From Sulfurimonas sp. (lineage in GTDB: Bacteria; Campylobacterota; Campylobacteria; Campylobacterales; Sulfurimonadaceae): a stretch of DNA of 64,000 nt. Below, piece by piece: positions 16,675-24,492 of this stretch (positions within the stretch are counted from its first letter, which is position 1; each line of letters starts with the position of its first letter). The notes under the pieces are model-generated. The model saw nothing but the letters and a program-made list of their open reading frames with translations. It did not search any database and was not told the origin of the DNA. The position numbers were made by a program, and so were the translations under genes. The stretch lies in contig NZ_JAPHUF010000003.1 of the NCBI RefSeq assembly GCF_026196735.1, forward strand, positions 1 through 64,000. The letters are read 5' to 3'.

Positions 16675-17658
16675 ATGAAATATGTATTTCTTGTTTTATT
16701 AACTTTTCTACCTCTTTATGCGACACAAGAGCCTTTAGAAAAAAACTTTAAATATATTTACGAGGGTATATTTTTATTAATCTTTGTGCTAGTAGCACTA
16801 TTTTACAGGCAACAAATTTTAAAAAATAAAAATAGAGAATTGGAAGTCTTAAAAAATGAATTGATGAGTTTAAATCAAACCTTAGAGTCTAAAATCTCAG
16901 ATGCAGTGCAAGAGGCACATAAAAAAGATGCTTACCTTGTTCATAAATCCCGTTTGCTCCAGATGGGCGAAGTTATGAGCATGGTTGCACATCAATGGAA
17001 GCAACCCCTTAGCTCAATTTCAGCAACACAAATATCTATATTGTTAGCATTAGAACTAGAAAGTTATGATTTTGACGACAAAACACAAAGAGATAATTTT
17101 TTAAGGTTTTTAAAGAGTAAGCTTGATAAAATTGGACTGTACACTCAAAACTTAAGTCAAATAATATCTGACTTTAGCGACTACTATAAACCAAATAAAG
17201 ATGCAGCAATTTTACCCATAAACAAGGTTATTGCAAAAGCATACGGTATCATAGAGGATAGTTTAAATTCAAGTGATATACATGTAGTCTTAAGTTTAGG
17301 TTCTAGCAAAGAGTTGAATTTGCATGAAAATGAGTTTATGCAGGTAATTTTAAATATTTTAAATAATGCTAAAGAGCAATTTGCTAAATGTGATGTAGAA
17401 AATGCAGAAATACTGATAAGCAGTTATGATAAAGACGATATGGCTGTTTTAGAGATAAGTAATAATGCAGGGCAAATTGATGATGATATAATAGACCATA
17501 TATTTGAACCATATTTTTCTACAAAACTAAAAGAAAACGGAACAGGATTGGGACTACACATGGCAAAAAATATTATAGAAGAGCATCATAGGGGCAGCAT
17601 CAAAGTTGTCAATACAGATGATGGTGTTAAATTTATTATAAAATGCGAGGCAATATGA
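16675..17658 (+). CDS. Membrane-bound sensor histidine kinase
   Basis: A 327-residue histidine kinase. It has an N-terminal signal or membrane segment, a second membrane helix around residues 30-45, a coiled coil, the H-box MSMVAHQWKQPLSSIS, the N-box NILNNAKEQF and the G-box NGTGLGLHMAK. The HQWKQPL variant is common in Campylobacterota. There is almost no periplasmic sensor domain and no receiver domain, and no response regulator gene is nearby, so the partner is unknown. Its stop overlaps the start of the flavoprotein gene (ATGA), so the two are translationally coupled. Confidence 0.9.
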   Translation: MKYVFLVLLTFLPLYATQEPLEKNFKYIYEGIFLLIFVLVALFYRQQILKNKNRELEVLKNELMSLNQTLESKISDAVQEAHKKDAYLVHKSRLLQMGEVMSMVAHQWKQPLSSISATQISILLALELESYDFDDKTQRDNFLRFLKSKLDKIGLYTQNLSQIISDFSDYYKPNKDAAILPINKVIAKAYGIIEDSLNSSDIHVVLSLGSSKELNLHENEFMQVILNILNNAKEQFAKCDVENAEILISSYDKDDMAVLEISNNAGQIDDDIIDHIFEPYFSTKLKENGTGLGLHMAKNIIEEHHRGSIKVVNTDDGVKFIIKCEAI

Positions 17659-19262
17659 GCAGAGTAATTATTGTAGGAGCAGGTGGGGCAGGTTTAGTAG
17701 CCGCAATCAATGCTCATGAAAATGGCGCAAAGGTCACGATACTTACAAAGGATTATCCAACAAGAAGTCAAACATGTATGGCACAAGGCGGTATAAATGC
17801 GGCGCTCTCAAACGCTGGAGAAGATAGCGTTGAAGCACACATTCAAAATACCCTAAAATCTGCTCATTCAATTGCGGATGAGGATGCAGTTAGGTTTATG
17901 TGCGAGAGTGCTCCTGATGCAGTCAGATGGCTTGATAGCATAGGTGTGCCATTTAGCAGAACCACAGAATCTAAAATCGCTCAAAGAACACTTGGTGGTG
18001 CTTCTGCTCCCCGCGCCTGCTATGCACAAGACTATACAGGTTTAAAAATTCTTCATACGCTTTATGACAGATGTCTTTCTCTTGGCATTGAGATTTTAAA
18101 TGAAAAATATCTTTTAGAGTGCATAACAGATAAGGACAGTAATGGCAAAACTTATGTTTGCGGTGTTAGTGTTTTAGATAAAAGAAGCGGAGAAGTGGAA
18201 GTTTATGAAGCAAGAAGTGTCATAATGGCAACCGGCGGATATAGCAGGATTTATCATACTCACTCAACAAATGCAGTTGGAAGCAGCGGTGATGGTATTG
18301 CTGCAGCACTAAGAGCGGGGGCAAGAGTCAGCGATATGGAGTTTGTGCAGTTTCATCCGACTGCTATGAAAAACTCTGCAATTTTAATCTCAGAGAGTGC
18401 CAGAGGTGCTGGAGGATATCTGCTAAATTCAAAAGGTGAGCGTTTTACAAATGAGTTAGCTCCTCGTGATGAGGTAGCTCGGGCAATAGACGATGAGATG
18501 CTAAAGGGTGAAGATATTTTTTTAGATATTCGTCATCTTGGAGAGGAGTTTATAAATGAAGAGCTGCCACAAGAGAGAAAGTTAGCCAAACTTTATGAAA
18601 GTGTTGATCCTGTGCATGACTTAATCCCTATAAAACCGGTTGCTCACTATACGATGGGCGGAATAGAGGTAGATGAGAACTCCAAAACAAGTATAGAGGG
18701 TCTGTATGCTGCTGGTGAATGTGCAAACCATAAGGTTCATGGAGCAAATCGTCTTGGTGGAAACTCACTTTTGGAGTTGATAGTATTTGGGAAACAAGCC
18801 GGAGAGGCTGCCGCAAAACATGCAAAAAAAAGTGAAATAAATTTAAATAAAGATATACATGTAAAAGATATCAATAATTTTATTATTGATGTAAAAAACT
18901 ATATAAACGAAGTAGATTTTTATCAAAAACGAGAATTTTTAGGTGATATGTTTTATCTACATGTAGGAATAAAAAGAGAAAAAGAAAATCTTGAGTCTTT
19001 ACTAAAAGATGTGACAAAACTGCTAGAAAACCTACCGATGATGGGTGTTAGTGACAAATCAAAAATTTATAATTCCAATCTGATAGAGTTTTTGGAGTTT
19101 AAAAATATGTTAGAGCTAAGCCAGCTGGTTGTAATCGGTGCAATTGCAAGACAAGAGAGCCGAGGAGCACATTTTCGAGTTGATAAGCCAAACGAAAATG
19201 ATGAACTTTTTAAAGCACATAGTGTAATTGATAAAAATGGGAATGTAAGCTATGAAGATTAA
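17655..19262 (+). CDS. SdhA/FrdA-family flavoprotein, probably non-covalent FAD
   Basis: A 535-residue flavoprotein of the succinate dehydrogenase/fumarate reductase/L-aspartate oxidase family. It has the Rossmann motif VIIVGAGGAGLVAAINAHENG, the QFHPTAM stretch, the active-site segment with RGAGGYLLNSKGERF, HYTMGGI, and ANRLGGNSLLELIVFGKQAG. In E. coli SdhA and FrdA a His in RSHT binds FAD covalently; here the segment reads RSQT, so FAD is probably not covalently bound, as in NadB and in methanogen thiol:fumarate reductase TfrA. The start MSRVIIVG overlaps the kinase stop. The iron-sulfur subunit follows with an 11-nt overlap. No membrane anchor gene is present. Confidence 0.82.
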   Translation: MSRVIIVGAGGAGLVAAINAHENGAKVTILTKDYPTRSQTCMAQGGINAALSNAGEDSVEAHIQNTLKSAHSIADEDAVRFMCESAPDAVRWLDSIGVPFSRTTESKIAQRTLGGASAPRACYAQDYTGLKILHTLYDRCLSLGIEILNEKYLLECITDKDSNGKTYVCGVSVLDKRSGEVEVYEARSVIMATGGYSRIYHTHSTNAVGSSGDGIAAALRAGARVSDMEFVQFHPTAMKNSAILISESARGAGGYLLNSKGERFTNELAPRDEVARAIDDEMLKGEDIFLDIRHLGEEFINEELPQERKLAKLYESVDPVHDLIPIKPVAHYTMGGIEVDENSKTSIEGLYAAGECANHKVHGANRLGGNSLLELIVFGKQAGEAAAKHAKKSEINLNKDIHVKDINNFIIDVKNYINEVDFYQKREFLGDMFYLHVGIKREKENLESLLKDVTKLLENLPMMGVSDKSKIYNSNLIEFLEFKNMLELSQLVVIGAIARQESRGAHFRVDKPNENDELFKAHSVIDKNGNVSYED

Positions 19263-19947
19263 AATTCAAAGAGAAACTCTTGTTGAGTATGAAGTTGAGT
19301 CAAAAGATAGAACTTTACTAGAAGTTTTAAATGAGATAAAAACGACACAAGACCCGTCACTCACATATTCAAGTGGCTGTAGAAGCAGTGTTTGCGGAAG
19401 TTGCTCTGTGAGAGTTAACAGCAAAGAAGTTTTGGCATGTGCTTATCATGCAAAGGACAGCGATTTAATAGAACCTATGAGAAACAGCGAAGTGATACGC
19501 GATTTGGTTGTAAATATGGACAGGGCTTATGGGTTTAATGCAAAGGCTAAAGCTTGGCAGAGTTCATTGTCTCAAGATGTTTTACTAACTCCCGAGGATG
19601 AGAAAATCAATGAAGTTCAGAGTGACTGCATATTGTGTGGTTCATGTTATAGTGCCTGCCCTGTTTATGCTGTAAACGAGGAATTTCTTGGACCGTTTTC
19701 ACTAACAAGAGTTTGGAGATATGTTAGTGACAAAAGAGAAGAAAACCCTAAAGATAAAATTGACACCATACAAACAAACGGTGTATGGGACTGTACTCTT
19801 TGTAATGAATGTACGCTTGTGTGTCCGCAGGATATTTCAAGTAAGGCAGATATAGAAAAGCTTCGCGGACGAAGTTCTATGGCTGGATATATGGACCCAA
19901 ATTTTGCTAATTTTGGTGCTGGTTTTGATGGAAGTCCAACTTTTTAA
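19252..19947 (+). CDS. Iron-sulfur subunit, SdhB/FrdB/TfrB-like
   Basis: A 231-residue electron-transfer subunit. A plant-type [2Fe-2S] domain is shown by CRSSVCGSCSVRV and the later LACAY cysteine. The C-terminal part has two full CxxCxxCxxxCP motifs (CILCGSCYSACP and CTLCNECTLVCP). In ordinary SdhB the second of these lacks one Cys and binds [3Fe-4S]; here all four are present, so two [4Fe-4S] clusters are likely. There is no CCG domain and no SdhC/SdhE gene follows, so the electron partner is unknown. Fumarate reductase is as likely as succinate dehydrogenase. Confidence 0.85.
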   Translation: MKIKIQRETLVEYEVESKDRTLLEVLNEIKTTQDPSLTYSSGCRSSVCGSCSVRVNSKEVLACAYHAKDSDLIEPMRNSEVIRDLVVNMDRAYGFNAKAKAWQSSLSQDVLLTPEDEKINEVQSDCILCGSCYSACPVYAVNEEFLGPFSLTRVWRYVSDKREENPKDKIDTIQTNGVWDCTLCNECTLVCPQDISSKADIEKLRGRSSMAGYMDPNFANFGAGFDGSPTF

Positions 19948-19972
19948 AACAACTAACACATTTCAAATATGT

Positions 19973-19978
19973 TATAAT
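19973..19978 (+). promoter_or_regulatory. -10 box of yajQ
   Basis: TGT-TATAAT is 29 nt upstream of the yajQ ATG at 20008, in the 60-nt gap after the iron-sulfur gene. Confidence 0.45.
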
Positions 19979-20007
19979 CTGCAATAATTGTTATAAAGGG
20001 TTGACAG

Positions 20008-20505
20008 ATGGCAAAAGAACATTCATTTGATATTAGTGCAAAAATAGATATGCAAAACTTCAAAAATGCTATAAATATGGTAGATAAAGAGGTTGCTAAT
20101 CGTTACGACTTCAAGGGAACTGCTTATGAAGTAAACTACAATGAAAAAGCTAAAACTTTAGTTTTGATAGCATCCAGCGATAACAAGCTTGACGCATTAA
20201 AAGATATTGTAGTGGCAAAGTTTTTAAAACAAGGACTAAGCTCTAAAGTTTTAGAAGAACTAAAAGTAGAAGACTCTAGCGGGAATAATAGAAAAGTGAC
20301 TTTTAAAGTCGTTGATTATATAGAGTCTAAAGAAGCTAAAAAAATAACTGCTGAAATAAAAAAGATGAAGTTAAAAGTAAATGCCCAAATTGAGGGAGAT
20401 GCCATAAGAGTAAAAGGTGCAAAGCTTGATGATTTACAAAAAGTAATGAAAATGGTAAGAGAAGCAGAGTGGGATGCTCCACTTGTTTTTGAAAATATGA
20501 GATAG
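20008..20505 (+). CDS. yajQ: YajQ family nucleotide-binding protein
   Basis: A 165-residue YajQ (UPF0234) protein. It starts with the conserved EHSFDISAKIDMQNFKNAI, then NRYDFKG, and ends with RVKGAKLDDLQKVM. Family members have two ferredoxin-like folds; some bind c-di-GMP or RNA. Its role here is not established. It is followed 14 nt later by the HTH coiled-coil gene, probably as a two-gene unit. Confidence 0.95.
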   Translation: MAKEHSFDISAKIDMQNFKNAINMVDKEVANRYDFKGTAYEVNYNEKAKTLVLIASSDNKLDALKDIVVAKFLKQGLSSKVLEELKVEDSSGNNRKVTFKVVDYIESKEAKKITAEIKKMKLKVNAQIEGDAIRVKGAKLDDLQKVMKMVREAEWDAPLVFENMR

Positions 20506-20519
20506 GGGGGAATAGTCAC

Positions 20520-21167
20520 ATGTCAAAATTAACAGTCACAGACGCTGCTCAAATGCTTGGTGTGTCAAAAGAAGCTATACACAATCGTGTACGACGAGGT
20601 TCTTTAAAGAGTGTGGTTGAAAATGGCGTCAAGATGGTTATACTTGATGGCAAAGATAGTTCTAAAGCATCATCTAAAAGAGTAACTAAAAAAGCTATTT
20701 CACCGGTTGATGACAGATACTATAAACTTTTAGAAGAGCAAAATGCCAAACTTCAGCAAAAAATAGAAACTCTTGAAAGTGAGACAAGAACACTTAGAGA
20801 CCAAAAAGAGCAGATGTTAATTGATGAGAGAAAAAAGATAGAACAGATCTATAAAGACAAAGATGAGCAGTTAAAAAATATACTAAACGCAATATCTTCA
20901 AAGTTTATGCTAAATGCTCCAGATGATGCTTTAGATATTAAAGAAGAGTTAGTTGAAGCAGAAATAGAAGAACCACAGCAATATCAAGACAGTGGATTGA
21001 TCTCTTTAAATAAGTATATAAAAACCAGAGAGTTTTCAAAGAAAAAATCTTCTAAGATAAAAGAAAAGTTTAAAAAGAGAGCAGACACTGACGCTAGGAT
21101 TATTACGATTGGAAAAAAGTATTATATAGATTTAGAAAAGTACGACTATAGTGATTTATCGCTGTAA
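20520..21167 (+). CDS. HTH DNA-binding protein with coiled coil
   Basis: A 215-residue protein. Residues 4-45 are a helix-turn-helix of the excisionase/MerR-like type (LTVTDAAQMLGVSKEAIHNRVRRG). A coiled coil follows (about residues 65-125: many Glu/Lys/Gln heptads), and the C-terminal part is lysine-rich and ends in DLEKYDYSDLSL. It is likely a dimeric DNA-binding protein. No family name is known to me. A GGGGGGAAT ribosome-binding site precedes the ATG. Confidence 0.65.
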   Translation: MSKLTVTDAAQMLGVSKEAIHNRVRRGSLKSVVENGVKMVILDGKDSSKASSKRVTKKAISPVDDRYYKLLEEQNAKLQQKIETLESETRTLRDQKEQMLIDERKKIEQIYKDKDEQLKNILNAISSKFMLNAPDDALDIKEELVEAEIEEPQQYQDSGLISLNKYIKTREFSKKKSSKIKEKFKKRADTDARIITIGKKYYIDLEKYDYSDLSL

Positions 21168-21233
21168 ATCCGCATATAAAATAGATTTTATCATTAATTG
21201 ATTAAAAATAAGGTAGAATCGCATCTTCTAAAT

Positions 21234-21321
21234 GGTCTCGTGTCCGAGTGGCCGATGGTGCATCCTTGGAAAGGATGTGTAGATAACTCTACCGAGAGTT
21301 CGAATCTCTCCGAGACCACCA
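21234..21321 (+). tRNA. tRNA-Ser (GGA)
   Basis: The acceptor stem is GGTCTCG (21234-21240) with CGAGACC (21311-21317), and CCA is encoded at 21319-21321. The anticodon stem CATCC/GGATG encloses loop TTGGAAA, with anticodon GGA at 21268-21270. There is a long variable arm as expected for serine, and the T arm is GAGAG-TTCGAAT-CTCTC. The discriminator base is A, whereas bacterial tRNA-Ser usually has G. A -10-like TAGAAT lies at 21214-21219. Confidence 0.95.
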
Positions 21322-21413
21322 TTTCTTACTTTAACCTTTATTTCAATATTTAGAATTTTTTTTAGTCCCTTCAGGATTCTTAGAAGTTTTAATAAATTTT
21401 ATGAATACTAAGC

Positions 21414-21419
21414 TATAAT
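21414..21419 (+). promoter_or_regulatory. -10 box for membrane protein gene
   Basis: TATAAT is 24 nt upstream of the ATG at 21444. Confidence 0.35.
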
Positions 21420-21443
21420 ATCTGAAAAAGTTGTAACAAATAG

Positions 21444-21911
21444 ATGGAAACAGAATTAATTATTAAATCTATTATGGGGTTAATTGCAGTTTTAGCAATT
21501 CTAGTGTTTTTCCTATTTTTAGAACCAAATAAAAAGTCTCAAAAGAAATCTAACAAACAAAAAACAGCAGATGAAAATAAAGTAAAAACAGAAGTCAAAA
21601 GTACAATTACAAATACTGATTTGAACCATCTGCTAAGCATTATTAAAAACAAAAAATCATCAACAGAACTTTTAGGCGAAGCTCTTGATATGGTTATAAA
21701 ATATCATGGAAGAGTTCACACGAAACTCGGTCTTAGGTCTCATCCTGATTTTGATATTTATATGGGTATTATTTTTACAGCATGTAGACATCCAAATATA
21801 ACCAAAGATTTAATTATCAAGTTTGATAAAGAACTTACAAGATTAAATCCGGAGTATAAACAGGATATCAACGAAGCTCTTACAAAAGGGTTGACATCCA
21901 GAAGAGTATAA
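21444..21911 (+). CDS. Single-pass membrane protein of unknown function
   Basis: A 155-residue protein. Residues about 7-27 form one membrane helix (IIKSIMGLIAVLAILVFFLF), then a Lys/Gln/Thr-rich linker to about residue 60, then a helical cytoplasmic domain with VIKYHGRVHTKLGLRSHPDFDIYMGIIF. No family is recognised. It converges with lapD, 9 nt between stops. Confidence 0.6.
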   Translation: METELIIKSIMGLIAVLAILVFFLFLEPNKKSQKKSNKQKTADENKVKTEVKSTITNTDLNHLLSIIKNKKSSTELLGEALDMVIKYHGRVHTKLGLRSHPDFDIYMGIIFTACRHPNITKDLIIKFDKELTRLNPEYKQDINEALTKGLTSRRV

Positions 21912-21920
21912 ACTAGTAAG

Positions 21921-23849
21921 CTAGCTTTGTATCTCTATCATCTCAGTCACTAGCCCTTGAACTATATGAATACCTCTTTCTTCTAACTTTTGTAGAGTTT
22001 GCATATCCATAACACCGACAGATATAAGTGAAATTCCTACTGTATCTGTTATCAATCTAAGAGCTGAAAGTGATTGGTCTGTTTGAGTCAAAAAGTAGCT
22101 ACTTTCACCTTTGATATAAACAGGTCTTAAGTCTTGTAAATATTGATAATCTTCACTCTCACCAATAAACTCAAATACACCAACATCAATATTGTACATT
22201 TTAAATAGCTCTTTATATTCCATAATATGTTTAGAGTCTTGACGGACAAGTCTATCTGGCATCTCTATGATTAATTTAAATGGAAGAGTAGCAGCATTGG
22301 CGCGAAGAAGTTCACTGATGTCCTCAAAGGTGCCTTCATGCTCTAGATACTCATAAGGTAGTCTTAGAGAGTAGGTTGAAGCACTCAAAAGCATGTCAGG
22401 AATTTTAAATAACATATTTACAACATTTTTGTATATGTCATTGCTTAGTCCTGATTGAATTGCCGGTGCCATAAACTGGGCATAACTATATGATGTGTTT
22501 TTGTCAAGAGTTAGATTTATGCTTAGTACATGATTAGCTAGTTTTTTAGATTTGGTATCTACAACAGGCCAAGATACAAAGCTAAACCTATTTTTTTCAA
22601 TTGCATTATTTATTATAAGTTTCCATGCTTCTTTACCCATAACTTCAACACTGTCTTCAGCTTTTTCAAGATGTATGTTTGATGGATGGAATTTTGCTTG
22701 AGCAAGAGAGTTGTCTGAACGAGAAAATAGTTGTGAGATGGTATCTCTATGGCTATACTCATAAAGACCAAGAGATATAAAGATTTCGTTAGTGTTTAAC
22801 TCATTTTGAATGATTTTTTGTTCAACAGAGTCGTAAATCTTTTTTGCCAACTCTAACGCATTTTCTTTTGAACAATCAGGCAGAAGCATCGAGAATTCTG
22901 TTCCATTCATTCTAGCAACTATACAGTTAGTAAATACTTTGGAGTTATCTCTAAATATATCCGCAATGTCTAGAAGAAGTTTGTCCGCATTTTGATGACC
23001 AAGTTTTTCGTTAGCCTGCATCATCCCGCTGATAGCAATAAGTATATTTATTCCGCCTTTTGAAGGTGCATCTACTTTTAAATACTCAGGAAGCCTGTCT
23101 ATAAGGTATTTACGATTTCTAAGTCCTGTATTTTTGTCTATGTACTCTAACTCTTTATGTGCTTTTAGCTCTTTATTGCCTTTATCAAACATAGCTTTGA
23201 CTTTTGAGACCATGTTGTTCATTCCCAAAACGACATCTCTAAACTCTGTTGTATAAGGGATGTTGTCTTGAATTATAAACTCGTTTCTTATTACGGCAGC
23301 TGCTTGTTTTTGTACTTCTTTTAGTGGTTTTAAAACAGCATGTAAAAGCAAGTTAAGAATAATAAGACCTATAACAGAAATGAGGGCAAAAGATATTAGA
23401 AGGCTCTTTAAAATTGAGTATAGCTGTTTATATGCATAAGTTGTGTCACTTTGAACACTAAGTATTCCAACTTGACTCCAGCCGGCTGATACATTTGCTC
23501 GTGCAATTGGTGCTTCAATTTCAATCATATTTAAAAACCATGATGGAATATCAATGATTTCGCTTTCAGTCTTTCTCTCATAAAGAGTGATGTTCTCAAC
23601 ATCAACAAGAGTGATTTCTCGGTAGTATCCACTGTCAAAGTTTGCATTAATCATGGTTGACATCATTGATATGTCACCGTTTGCATTTCCAAGTGAAAGG
23701 CTAAGTGAAGTTGCTGAATTTTTGGCATCTTCATAGAGTCTGTCTTGAACAGACTTGTTTGCACTTTGAAAGTTTAGGGTTAAAACAGTTGCCAGTATAA
23801 TAAGTAAAAAGATTGATAGCATAATGGCTATTTGTTTAAAGAGAGTCAT
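21921..23849 (-). CDS. lapD: LapD-like c-di-GMP receptor with degenerate GGDEF and EAL domains
   Basis: LapD is an inner-membrane receptor that, when bound to c-di-GMP, holds the periplasmic protease LapG so that a surface adhesin stays attached. The 642-residue protein has a membrane helix at residues 8-25, a periplasmic LapD/MoxY-like domain with the LapD-typical GWSQVGILSV, a second helix near 150-170, HAMP, a GGDEF-like domain where the motif reads NGTEF, and an EAL-like domain in which the EAL motif is lost. Both catalytic domains look inactive, as expected for LapD. It overlaps lapG by 4 nt. No adhesin or type I secretion gene is in the window. Confidence 0.88.
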   Translation of the reverse strand: MTLFKQIAIMLSIFLLIILATVLTLNFQSANKSVQDRLYEDAKNSATSLSLSLGNANGDISMMSTMINANFDSGYYREITLVDVENITLYERKTESEIIDIPSWFLNMIEIEAPIARANVSAGWSQVGILSVQSDTTYAYKQLYSILKSLLISFALISVIGLIILNLLLHAVLKPLKEVQKQAAAVIRNEFIIQDNIPYTTEFRDVVLGMNNMVSKVKAMFDKGNKELKAHKELEYIDKNTGLRNRKYLIDRLPEYLKVDAPSKGGINILIAISGMMQANEKLGHQNADKLLLDIADIFRDNSKVFTNCIVARMNGTEFSMLLPDCSKENALELAKKIYDSVEQKIIQNELNTNEIFISLGLYEYSHRDTISQLFSRSDNSLAQAKFHPSNIHLEKAEDSVEVMGKEAWKLIINNAIEKNRFSFVSWPVVDTKSKKLANHVLSINLTLDKNTSYSYAQFMAPAIQSGLSNDIYKNVVNMLFKIPDMLLSASTYSLRLPYEYLEHEGTFEDISELLRANAATLPFKLIIEMPDRLVRQDSKHIMEYKELFKMYNIDVGVFEFIGESEDYQYLQDLRPVYIKGESSYFLTQTDQSLSALRLITDTVGISLISVGVMDMQTLQKLEERGIHIVQGLVTEMIEIQS

Positions 23850-24463
23850 ATTTTTTTCCTTTGCATGTTGAGTTGTAGTTCATCCCATTTTTTATGGGTT
23901 TTTTGTTTTTCACCAGTTTTAAGTACTTCGCCATTAAAATGATAGATCGGAATAAGATCTTTTCTTTTTGATGCCGGAAAAATCTTACGATTGTTGTTAT
24001 CTAAAATAAGTGGCTCACTTTTGGGTGTTTTAAAGTAGGTTAAAACCATGTGAGGTGCTTTGAATTTTGTAGAGCGTACATATGTAAAAAATAGTTTTTC
24101 AGGTGCAATACCGAGATATTTAAGAGCAAAATATTTACTGATAACATAATCTTCGCAATCGCCTTTGTCTTTTCCCAAGAACTCCCAAGGCGTTGCCCAG
24201 TAGTCGCTTTTGTTGTAGACTTTTAAGTCCGAAGAGTACTTGACTTCATTAAAAAATCTATTAACTGCTTCAAGTTTTGCCAAATCATCTTTATCTCTCA
24301 CTTCATCTAGCATTTGCTGAAGAAACAAAAATCTTTTTTTTGCAAATATTTTATATTTTTTGTCAATTCGATCCAGTAGTTTTTCATCTACATACGGTTC
24401 ATTTGCCCAAGCAGTATTTATTAAAAACAGTGATAGTAATATAGGCACAACTGATTTAAACAT
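23846..24463 (-). CDS. lapG: LapG-like periplasmic transglutaminase-like cysteine protease
   Basis: A 205-residue exported protease of the BTLCP (DUF920) family. A signal peptide (MFKSVVPILLSLFLINTAWA) is followed by the catalytic triad Cys in GDCEDYVISKY, His in APHMVLTYF and Asp in LILDNNNR. LapG cuts the N-terminal retention part of RTX-type adhesins to release biofilm. Its substrate should be encoded elsewhere and should carry a di-alanine cleavage site. The gene is coupled to lapD. A TATAAT 6 nt upstream of its ATG suggests a leaderless transcript. Confidence 0.9.
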   Translation of the reverse strand: MFKSVVPILLSLFLINTAWANEPYVDEKLLDRIDKKYKIFAKKRFLFLQQMLDEVRDKDDLAKLEAVNRFFNEVKYSSDLKVYNKSDYWATPWEFLGKDKGDCEDYVISKYFALKYLGIAPEKLFFTYVRSTKFKAPHMVLTYFKTPKSEPLILDNNNRKIFPASKRKDLIPIYHFNGEVLKTGEKQKTHKKWDELQLNMQRKKI

Positions 24464-24469
24464 AGAGTG

Positions 24470-24475
24470 ATTATA
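24470..24475 (-). promoter_or_regulatory. -10 box of lapG-lapD, leaderless type
   Basis: On the minus strand TATAAT is followed by CACTCT and then ATG, a 6-nt spacing. No Shine-Dalgarno sequence fits between. Confidence 0.5.
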
Positions 24476-24492
24476 TCTAAAAATTTCTGATA

